DNA of 6,780 nt from Sphingomonadaceae bacterium. GTDB lineage: Bacteria > Pseudomonadota > Alphaproteobacteria > Sphingomonadales > Sphingomonadaceae. The DNA lies in NCBI GenBank assembly GCA_947451875.1, contig CANGBE010000080.1, forward strand, positions 1-6,780, written 5' to 3'. Below, piece by piece: positions 1-5,309 of this stretch. Both the position numbers and the translations under genes were made by a program. How positions within the stretch are numbered: the first letter of the stretch is position 1; the number at the start of each line of letters is the position of its first letter. Under the pieces are notes generated by a model. That model was not told the origin of the DNA and searched no databases. It saw only the letters and a list, made by a program, of their open reading frames with translations.

Positions 1-2
1 AG

Positions 3-761
3 CGTCGAGCCTTCATCGCGGGCCTTGAGGATCTTCCATTTGATAACCTTTGGTTTCGCATATCGGGATTTGGCGCGGACGCGACGCCTTCTGCGCTTCG
101 CCGCTACATTGCATCGGCAATGGATTTTTTGCGTCTGGAAAGACCGATTGTAGCTGATGGCGTTGGGGGGCTGGTAGGCTTGGCAATTGCTGCATTCGGA
201 GCTTCCGGAGGCATTTGCCACGGGTTTGCCGAGAAGGAGCGATTTGATGCCTCCAATTGGAACAAGCCCCCGGAACCGTCCAAAGGCCCCTTTGGAAGAG
301 AAAAGAGGGTCTTGATTGGCCCCCTCGATCGCCAATTGACCGAGAAACAGTTGACTGCCCTATTGAGCGCACCTGGTGCCCGCAAGGCGGTTAGCTGTCA
401 CGATACAGCGTGCTGCGCTCATGGCTTTGATGATATGCTCAAAGACCCCAAAGCGCATTATTTGCGGCAACGCACGAAGGCTGTTCAAGAGTTGTCCGGT
501 ATCCCTGAAGCGCGCCGAGCACAGCACTATCTTGACCGGCTTCTCACGCCCGCTGAGCGGGCGGCTCGCACCATGGCCAAATTGAAGGTCAGCGATGACG
601 GATTGAAGAGCATTCTGGCGAAAAGCAGCGAGCGCCTTGAGAAGATGCATTCCGTGCTTGACGATTTGCACATAGCGATCAAGGGCGCGCCACGTTCAGC
701 CTCTCCTTCCCGCAGGTCAGGTGGGGCATCTGTCAATGTTTCTGGAAAGTGGTCCCGATGA
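3..761 (+). CDS. C-terminal part of an unrecognised protein encoded directly upstream of a RES/Xre toxin-antitoxin pair
   Basis: The reading frame is open from the left edge (first full codon at base 3) to TGA at 759-761, so only the last 252 residues are visible. The ATG at 120 is internal: the 39 codons before it read as ordinary protein. I do not recognise the family. The first ~80 residues have a hydrophobic, glycine-rich stretch (PIVADGVGG, then AAFGASGG) ending in CHGF, which looks like the last strands and loops of an alpha/beta, possibly TIM-barrel, domain. A Cys/His cluster follows (C132, C137, C138, H140, H152 of the visible part; core CHDTACCAHG), which could bind a metal. Residues ~160-225 are charged and helical, and the last ~25 are Ser/Arg/Gly-rich and probably disordered. 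The stop overlaps the antitoxin start (ATGA), so the gene is probably in the same operon and translationally coupled to it. Function unknown. Confidence 0.8.
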   Translation, partial: RRAFIAGLEDLPFDNLWFRISGFGADATPSALRRYIASAMDFLRLERPIVADGVGGLVGLAIAAFGASGGICHGFAEKERFDASNWNKPPEPSKGPFGREKRVLIGPLDRQLTEKQLTALLSAPGARKAVSCHDTACCAHGFDDMLKDPKAHYLRQRTKAVQELSGIPEARRAQHYLDRLLTPAERAARTMAKLKVSDDGLKSILAKSSERLEKMHSVLDDLHIAIKGAPRSASPSRRSGGASVNVSGKWSR

Positions 762-1096
762 GCACAGCAGTGGCTCGAATCCTAGATGGCCTCCGCTCAG
801 TCGGTGGTTTGCAAGGAAAAGACATCGCGAATATCGTCGATGTATCGACCGCCACCGTTTCGCGGTGGTCGAAGGGTAGTGGAACGCCGAATCTCCACAC
901 CCAGACTGTCATTGCCGATTTGCGTTATGTTGTGGACCGCCTATCGGATTTTTACACCTCTGACGAAACTCGGCTTTGGCTGCACTCACGGCACCCTCTT
1001 ATGAATGGAGAGAGGGCAATCGACTTAATCAATTCGGATCGGACCGAAGAGGTCTTGGCAGTGATTGAACGATTGGACGCAGGGGCATACGTTTAA
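758..1096 (+). CDS. Xre/MbcA/ParS-type antitoxin of a RES toxin-antitoxin system
   Basis: A 112-residue DNA-binding antitoxin. Residues ~18-40 form a helix-turn-helix (GKDIANIVDVSTATVSRW). Residues ~66-112 match the C-terminal toxin-binding domain of the family, with the motif HPLMNGERAIDLI (79-91) and the terminal ERLDAGAYV. In characterised pairs this end sits in the toxin's active-site cleft, and the HTH part represses the operon. I chose ATG 758 over the in-frame GTG at 749 because it forms the ATGA overlap with the preceding stop and has GGAAAG at 745-750, a suitable distance upstream. The toxin gene follows 4 bases downstream. No promoter lies directly in front, since the start is inside the previous gene; transcription presumably begins upstream of that gene or inside it. 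Confidence 0.92.
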   Translation: MSTAVARILDGLRSVGGLQGKDIANIVDVSTATVSRWSKGSGTPNLHTQTVIADLRYVVDRLSDFYTSDETRLWLHSRHPLMNGERAIDLINSDRTEEVLAVIERLDAGAYV

Positions 1097-1100
1097 TCAA

Positions 1101-1652
1101 ATGGCTATTGAACGGCGCGCACGAGACATTGAGCTTCTAGATGCGCTAGATGCACATGCTGGCGTACCGTTTGAGGGTGACGTTTGGCGCATCGTAAGGG
1201 CGGAGCGCGATGCGCTGGAAGGCTCAGCCTCAAAGGCGCGCTGGGACCCTGGCTCGTTTGATGTCCTCTACACCTCCCTTGCGAAAGAAGGTGCTCTCGA
1301 AGAGATTCATTTCCATCTGAGTCGCCAGCCGGTTTTCCCTTCCAAAATTCAGTCTGTAATACACAAGATCAGTGTTCGAACATCGCGTACGCTGAAGCTC
1401 GCGGACCTTTCGGCACTGGCCGCTTTAGGTATCATGCCGGAATCCTATGGCGATTTGACATATGGTCGGAGTCAGGAAATCGGGGATGCGGCGTTCTTTT
1501 TGGGATTTGACGGCATTTTAGCGCCAAGCGCACGTTGGCCATGTCAAAATCTAGTCCTGTTTCTCGATCGATTGGAGCCTCAGGATCTATCAGTTATAGA
1601 ATCGGAACCTGTCGATTGGACCGCGTGGCGCAAATCCCGCCAACAGAGATGA
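1101..1652 (+). CDS. RES-domain toxin (NAD+-degrading family)
   Basis: A 183-residue RES-domain protein, the toxin partner of the preceding antitoxin. Characterised members (MbcT, ParT, P. putida RES) attack NAD+, by phosphorolysis, hydrolysis or ADP-ribosyl transfer, and halt growth. The residues that define the fold are visible: an early Arg (R30 or R33 in VWRIVR), R47-W48 in KARWDPGS, Y57 in VLYTS, the Glu pair E67-E68 in EEIHFHL, and S143 in LAPSAR. The active site therefore looks intact. I chose ATG 1101, 4 bases after the antitoxin stop. An in-frame TTG at 1065 would add 12 residues and overlap the antitoxin, but those residues (DWTQGHTFNQ) look like antitoxin-coding DNA read in another frame. 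The Shine-Dalgarno before ATG 1101 is weak (AGGGG about 15 bases upstream), which fits reinitiation after the antitoxin and less toxin than antitoxin. Confidence 0.92.
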   Translation: MAIERRARDIELLDALDAHAGVPFEGDVWRIVRAERDALEGSASKARWDPGSFDVLYTSLAKEGALEEIHFHLSRQPVFPSKIQSVIHKISVRTSRTLKLADLSALAALGIMPESYGDLTYGRSQEIGDAAFFLGFDGILAPSARWPCQNLVLFLDRLEPQDLSVIESEPVDWTAWRKSRQQR

Positions 1653-1663
1653 CGCCCCTTCAA

Positions 1664-1704
1664 CTGTTGTGGGCGCACTGATATCCAGGAGTGCGATTGA
1701 ACAG
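1664..1704 (+). terminator. Imperfect hairpin after the RES toxin gene, weak terminator candidate
   Basis: The inner stem CGCACT (1674-1679) pairs with AGTGCG (1690-1695) around a 10-base loop. The outer stem CTGTT (1664-1668) pairs with AACAG (1700-1704), with a 5/4-base internal loop between them. It starts 12 bases after the toxin stop. There is no T-run downstream, so it is not a classical Rho-independent terminator; it could be a 3'-end-stabilising structure or chance. Confidence 0.25.
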
Positions 1705-1933
1705 GACAGTGGGCCCGCGTGAGGTCGCATTCCGAACTTGCATCCAGCCAAAGTGCGTTCGATAGGACGCGTTACAGTCCGCATCATCGGCGCGCTTGGG
1801 CAGGGAATCGGGCCTGCCCATGCTGGGCCCACTTAACCCTTGATCGTTTCGCGCTGTGCGGCTGGATGCGGCTCTGCCCTTAGCTGTCGTTGCAACCCAA
1901 CGAATGCTTCTAGCAATCTGCCCTCGAACTCGG

Positions 1934-1981
1934 GGCTTGGCTTCGCCGGGCTTTAGCAAGCCGGGGGATCAATCCGGCTTG
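1934..1981. repeat. Three-part inverted repeat with mutually exclusive hairpins
   Basis: CAAGCCGG (1957-1964) pairs perfectly with CCGGCTTG (1974-1981) around a 9-base loop. The same CAAGCC (1957-1962) can instead pair with GGCTTG at 1934-1939. One middle arm thus has two possible partners, giving alternative structures. No T-run follows on either strand. The function is not apparent. Confidence 0.45.
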
Positions 1982-2267
1982 TGTTCGCATTGGCAGCCGC
2001 ATTGATGAGTGTTTTGCGAGTACGGACAGTTTCTTCGAGGAATGAAGCCGCAGAGGCATAGAGCTGAGCATAGATAGCGGACATGCTATGATACCGATCG
2101 ACCACCGCTGAGTTGGACGATCCGGAATGGCGGCTGTAGCGCTCAAATATCTGACAAGCGGAGGTTCCCGGTGGGGGTCGGTTCGAGCGATATCGACCAA
2201 TCCAAGCCAACTTAACCTGAGTGGATGCGGGTCCGTTACTGACACAACCAGACGCTGACGTGAACAT
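1953..2267 (-). CDS. Doubtful small hypothetical protein
   Basis: A 104-codon minus-strand frame from ATG 2267 to TAA at 1955-1953; a TTG two codons earlier is an alternative start. I do not recognise it. In its favour, the C-terminal third (from about SAIYAQLYASAASFLEE) reads like a real amphipathic helix, and the composition is less Arg/Pro-skewed than the competing frames. Against it, there is no good Shine-Dalgarno, four Cys are scattered without a motif, the third-codon-position G+C is only about half, and no partner gene is near. Its stop lies beside the inverted repeat at 1957-1981, so a hairpin spans its 3' end. It could be a real accessory gene, a remnant, or a chance open frame. Confidence 0.25.
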   Translation of the reverse strand: MFTSASGCVSNGPASTQVKLAWIGRYRSNRPPPGTSACQIFERYSRHSGSSNSAVVDRYHSMSAIYAQLYASAASFLEETVRTRKTLINAAANANTSRIDPPAC

Positions 2268-2345
2268 TTCCAAACGCCCGCAGCCTTGCGACTCCGCCTC
2301 TGATGACGATCACTAACGCGGGCTTGATGCCTGCGCAAAAGTGCG

Positions 2346-2372
2346 TTGAAGGTTGCCGCCCGACTTTATACT
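2346..2372 (+). promoter_or_regulatory. Candidate sigma-70-type promoter for rlmJ
   Basis: TATACT (2367-2372) is a good -10 box (5 of 6 against TATAAT). TTGAAG (2346-2351) is a moderate -35 box (4 of 6) with a 15-base spacer, shorter than ideal. Transcription would start near 2379, leaving an untranslated leader of about 84 bases before the rlmJ ATG. Confidence 0.35.
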
Positions 2373-2462
2373 AGCACCGGGTTGGTTACTTCAATCGCCA
2401 CGCGCTCGGCAACCGCGCCCAGCAGATCGCATAAAGATAGATCGTCAGGAATTTGAGCCGCA

Positions 2463-3308
2463 ATGAATTATCGCCATTCCTTTCATGCAGGCAATAGCGC
2501 CGATGTCGTGAAGCACAGCTTGCTGATCGCCCTCGTGTGTGCCTTGCAGCAAAAAGAGAGCGCGCTGACCCTGATCGACACCCATGCCGGCTGCGGACTG
2601 TACGACCTCTGTGGCGACGAGGCCCAACGGACCGGCGAGTCAACGCAGGGCGTGCTTCGGGCCATTGCCGACCTAAACCCCTTGCTGGACGACTACCGCG
2701 CCGCGGTACAGGCGGTGAATACTGGGGCCGAGTCACTCCTCTACCCCGGCTCGCCGCGAATTCTGGCGCAGCTTTTGCGCCCGCAGGATTCCCTGATCCT
2801 GAACGAAAAACATGCCCAAGACGCCTATGCTCTGCGCGGCGTGATGCGCGGTACATCCGCTGCCGTGCATGAGCGCGACGCCTACGAGCTCTGGCTGGCG
2901 ATGCTGCCGCCTCGAACGCCCCGCGGCGTGGTGGTGGTCGACCCGCCTTACGAGCAGACGGACGAACGCGAACGTGTCACAGCCACCCTCGCCGCCGCAT
3001 GCCGCAAATGGGCACATGGCGTGACGGTGATCTGGTACCCGCTGAAAGACCGCGCCACGCATGGGCGGTGGAAAGAGAATCTGCGCAAGCTCGGCATCCC
3101 CAAGTTCCTGGGGGTGGAGCATTGGTTGTACGATGGCGATCAGCCTGGCATCTATAACGGAGCGGGGCTCTTCATCGTTAACCCGCCCTACGCCTTCACC
3201 GAAGGGCTGCCGCCGCTTCTGGAAGCCCTGCGCGCCGCGCTGGCGCCGGAGGGACATAGGGGCGAGATCACAGCCGATTGGATACCCATGCTTGGCCGAC
3301 ATAGCTGA
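2463..3308 (+). CDS. rlmJ: 23S rRNA (adenine(2030)-N(6))-methyltransferase RlmJ
   Basis: A 281-residue cytoplasmic SAM-dependent enzyme that methylates N6 of A2030 in 23S rRNA during ribosome assembly. The length is normal for the family. The N-terminus MNYRHSFHAGNSADVVKH is the RlmJ signature and fixes the start at ATG 2463. DTHAGCGLYDL (39-49) is the SAM-binding motif I region, and DPPYE (160-164) is the catalytic motif IV of N6-adenine methyltransferases. YNGAGLFIVNPPY (231-243) matches the conserved C-terminal segment. The ribosome-binding site is weak (AGGA about 12 bases upstream). The gene appears monocistronic, with a candidate promoter at 2346-2372 and a convergent operon downstream. 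Its composition is clearly more GC-rich than the toxin-antitoxin segment to its left, consistent with core chromosome. No key residue appears to be missing. Confidence 0.96.
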   Translation: MNYRHSFHAGNSADVVKHSLLIALVCALQQKESALTLIDTHAGCGLYDLCGDEAQRTGESTQGVLRAIADLNPLLDDYRAAVQAVNTGAESLLYPGSPRILAQLLRPQDSLILNEKHAQDAYALRGVMRGTSAAVHERDAYELWLAMLPPRTPRGVVVVDPPYEQTDERERVTATLAAACRKWAHGVTVIWYPLKDRATHGRWKENLRKLGIPKFLGVEHWLYDGDQPGIYNGAGLFIVNPPYAFTEGLPPLLEALRAALAPEGHRGEITADWIPMLGRHS

Positions 3309-3335
3309 TAAGGCAAAAGCATGATTGAAAAGCAG

Positions 3336-3360
3336 CTGTCACCCGAATGGGTTTAAACAG
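3336..3360 (+). terminator. Short hairpin downstream of rlmJ, weak terminator candidate
   Basis: ACCC (3341-3344) pairs with GGGT (3349-3352) around GAAT. An outer CTGT (3336-3339) pairs with ACAG (3357-3360) across a bulge. It lies 27 bases after the rlmJ stop. The stem is short and there is no real T-run. Confidence 0.25.
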
Positions 3361-3450
3361 AGTCCGTTTTGCCGCCTCGACTGGTGTACTGCCGCGGATC
3401 GCCAAAGAAACGAATGTCCGCAATCAAGGCATTTCTGGCGGTAACCGCAA

Positions 3451-3467
3451 CGGTCCATTTCGGACCG
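3451..3467. terminator. Perfect 6-bp hairpin between convergent genes, possible operon terminator
   Basis: CGGTCC (3451-3456) and GGACCG (3462-3467) form a perfect stem with a 5-base loop. It starts 8 bases beyond the stop of the minus-strand cysteine hydrolase, where that operon should end, and also faces incoming rlmJ transcripts. The lack of a T-run on either strand makes intrinsic termination uncertain. Confidence 0.35.
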
Positions 3468-3475
3468 ACGTAAGT

Positions 3476-4114
3476 CTATGCAGCGAAACCAGTCATCAGC
3501 TTAAACGCCTCCTCCTCAGAGACCACTTCGGCATATTTGGCCTGCAGGTCGAACAGGTTGGCCGCATGCGGTTCGGGATGGCGGTCACCGCAAGCCTCAC
3601 GTACGACGAAAGGCAGGAAGCCGCTCTGGCAGGCGTCTAGCGCCGTTGCCCTGACACAACCCGAGGTCGAGAAGCCGCAGATCAGCAAGCAGTCGATCCC
3701 TTGGGCCGTCAGTGTCGCGGCCAGAGAAGTGCCGAAAAAGGCAGAGGCATACTGCTTCGTCACGACCAATTCGCCGGGCTGTGGCTGAAGCGTAGGCGGA
3801 AAAGCCCCCATCGGCGAGCCGCGATCGAAAAGTTTGAGTGCGGGCACCTTGCGATAGAAAATCCCGCCATCGCCGCCGCCCGGCTCATATATAACATTGG
3901 TGAAGATCACCGGCACGCTGGCCGCACGGGCGGCAGCTGCAAGCCGCTCGCAGCTTGCCAGTGCATCTTCAACCCCAGCGTAAAGCGGGCAAGTGGGATC
4001 AAGATAGGCTTGAACCACATCGACGATGAGCAAGGCCGGACGCTGGCCGAAGGGCAGGCGCCCGTCAAATGCACCGCGATAGTTTGCCTCCGTGTCTTGC
4101 TCCCCGAATGCCAT
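3476..4114 (-). CDS. Isochorismatase-family cysteine hydrolase, N-carbamoylsarcosine/maleamate amidohydrolase-like
   Basis: A 212-residue cytoplasmic amidohydrolase of the isochorismatase-like superfamily. The nucleophilic Cys triad is complete: D32 (LLIVDVVQAY), K120 (VVTKQYASAFFGT) and C153 (STSGCVRAT). From memory, N-carbamoylsarcosine amidohydrolase has the same K-to-C spacing of 33 residues and similar SAF-GT and GCVR blocks. Maleamate amidohydrolase (NicF) also shares STSGCVRAT and the C-terminal HAANLFDLQAKYAEVV pattern. The reaction is therefore probably hydrolysis of a carbamoyl or amide bond releasing ammonia, but the substrate cannot be chosen from sequence. The ATG shares its A with the stop of the upstream CoA-transferase (TAATG), a sign of termination-reinitiation coupling, with an AGG about 10 bases upstream. 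It is the last gene of the operon. Family assignment is firm; substrate is inference. Confidence 0.93.
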   Translation of the reverse strand: MAFGEQDTEANYRGAFDGRLPFGQRPALLIVDVVQAYLDPTCPLYAGVEDALASCERLAAAARAASVPVIFTNVIYEPGGGDGGIFYRKVPALKLFDRGSPMGAFPPTLQPQPGELVVTKQYASAFFGTSLAATLTAQGIDCLLICGFSTSGCVRATALDACQSGFLPFVVREACGDRHPEPHAANLFDLQAKYAEVVSEEEAFKLMTGFAA

Positions 4115-5304
4115 TAGATCACGCCTGCCGAGGCCAGTTGATCCAACGCGGCCGCATCTAGGCCGAGCAGTTCGCCATAAACCTCCGCATTGTGTTGCCC
4201 GACCTTTGACGGGGCGGGGCGGCGGATCGTGCCGGGGGTGACAGAAAACTTGGGAAAGGCATTCTGCATCTTGAGCTTGCCGAATCGTTCAGTCTCTACA
4301 TCGATAATCGCCTCGCGCGCCTTGAAATGGGGATCCGCGAGCATCTCTGGTGCGCGATAGACGCGGCCGGCCGGAATCGAATTGGCGATCATCAGGGCAT
4401 CGACCTCATCGACTGTTAGCGTTTGCGTCCAGTCGTTGATCAGGTTGTCGAGCTCGGTCTGGTTCTCACCGCGAGCAACATGCGTGGCATACCGCGGATC
4501 GTCACCCAACTCGTCGCGGCCCATGGCACCAGCCAAGCGCTTCCAGAGCGAATCCTTGTTAGCCCCGATCATGTATTCGCCGTCCCTGCACGAATAGACG
4601 TTCGATGGCGCGATGCCGGTGAGGACTGACCCCGAGCGTTCGCGGATCAGCCCCATGCGGTCGTATTCGGGAACCAATCCCTCCATCACCTGCAGCACGC
4701 TCTCGTACAGCGCCGCATCGATCACTTGCCCCTGGCCAGTGCAGTTGCGGTGATGCAGCGCGGCGAGAACGCCCATGCAGCCATAGGTGGCGGTCAGCGT
4801 ATCGCCGATCGAAATGCCCATGCGGCTGGGCGGTCGGTCAGGCTCGCCAACGATGTAACGCCAGCCGCCCATGGCTTCGCCGATGCCGCCGAAGCCGGCG
4901 CGATCGGAATAGGGACCAGTCTGGCCATAGCCTGACATGCGCGCGACGATCAGTCCTGGTTGCTCGGCGATGAGTACCTGCGGATCAAGGCCCCACTTCT
5001 CCATTGTGCCGGGTTTGAAGTTCTCGATCACGATGTCGGCATGGGCGATCAGTTTGCGCACTAGCGCCTGGCCTTCAGGGACGCGCATATTGGCAGAGAC
5101 CGAACGCTTGTTGCGTGCGATAACTTCCCACTGCACCTTTTCGTCGCCCTGTCCCCAGTCGCGCATCGGGTCGCCGGCCACGGGCGGCTCTACCTTGATG
5201 ATGTCCGCCCCCATGTCGCCCAGCAGTTGGCCGCAGAACGGCCCAGCGAGCAGCTGGCCCAGCTCTACGACACGGATGCCACCAAGTGCTCCAATGCTGA
5301 CCAT
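4114..5304 (-). CDS. Class III CoA-transferase, CaiB/BaiF family
   Basis: A 396-residue CoA-transferase of the formyl-CoA transferase/CaiB family, which moves CoA between carboxylic acids through an aspartyl-CoA thioester on an interlocked dimer. The N-terminus (VVELGQLLAGPFCGQLLGDMGADIIKVE in pieces at 12-39, then GDPMRDWG at 44-51) is the canonical family start. GYGQTGPY (125-132) and the catalytic Asp D168 in SIGDTLTA are present, and NSIPAGRVY (308-316) matches the conserved C-terminal domain block. Length is typical. ATG 5304 lies 5 bases after the hyuB-like stop, with GGAG at the end of that gene as Shine-Dalgarno; its own TAA overlaps the next start by one base. The donor and acceptor acids cannot be read from the sequence. 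The neighbours suggest it activates, or recycles CoA onto, an acid produced by the HyuB enzyme. Confidence 0.95.
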   Translation of the reverse strand: MVSIGALGGIRVVELGQLLAGPFCGQLLGDMGADIIKVEPPVAGDPMRDWGQGDEKVQWEVIARNKRSVSANMRVPEGQALVRKLIAHADIVIENFKPGTMEKWGLDPQVLIAEQPGLIVARMSGYGQTGPYSDRAGFGGIGEAMGGWRYIVGEPDRPPSRMGISIGDTLTATYGCMGVLAALHHRNCTGQGQVIDAALYESVLQVMEGLVPEYDRMGLIRERSGSVLTGIAPSNVYSCRDGEYMIGANKDSLWKRLAGAMGRDELGDDPRYATHVARGENQTELDNLINDWTQTLTVDEVDALMIANSIPAGRVYRAPEMLADPHFKAREAIIDVETERFGKLKMQNAFPKFSVTPGTIRRPAPSKVGQHNAEVYGELLGLDAAALDQLASAGVI

Positions 5305-5309
5305 TGGCG

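Larger units (their letters stand above)
1653..2462. other. 810-base stretch with no convincing gene, between the toxin gene and rlmJ
   Basis: No frame here has recognisable homology to me. It contains an imperfect hairpin just after the toxin stop (1664-1704), a GGCTT/AAGCC-rich block with competing hairpins (1934-1981), one doubtful minus-strand frame (1953-2267) and a candidate promoter for rlmJ (2346-2372). I found no tRNA arm pattern, IS end or long direct repeat. It may be decayed mobile DNA at the boundary of the toxin-antitoxin segment. Confidence 0.6.

Noticed and set aside
120..122. ATG at 120 as the start of the first gene
   Set aside because: The frame is open upstream to the window edge and the preceding 39 codons read as normal protein, so this Met is internal.
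1708..1833. Inverted repeat AGTGGGCCC (1708-1716) and GGGCCCACT (1825-1833)
   Set aside because: A 9-base match separated by about 110 bases is expected by chance in a gap of this size, and no transposase or IS-like end accompanies it.
1660..1959. 99-codon minus-strand frame in the gap after the toxin gene
   Set aside because: Arg/Ser/Ala-rich, no recognisable motif, and crosses the inverted-repeat block.
1910..2338. 142-codon open frame on the minus strand
   Set aside because: Rich in Arg and Ser with no motif, no good start signal and overlapping a more protein-like frame; looks like a chance frame.
1750..2347. Direct repeat AAAGTGCGTT on both sides of the gap, possible attachment site
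   Set aside because: Only 10 bases match, flanks diverge, and there is no integrase or tRNA; chance is a sufficient explanation.
1653..2462. tRNA gene or CRISPR array in the gene-poor gap
   Set aside because: TTCGA-containing stretches lack a matching acceptor or anticodon arm, and there are no regularly spaced repeats.
2733..3302. 189-codon minus-strand frame opposite rlmJ
   Set aside because: It lies entirely antisense to rlmJ, whose protein has clear family motifs; composition (His, Arg, Gln rich) is that of a shadow in GC-rich DNA.
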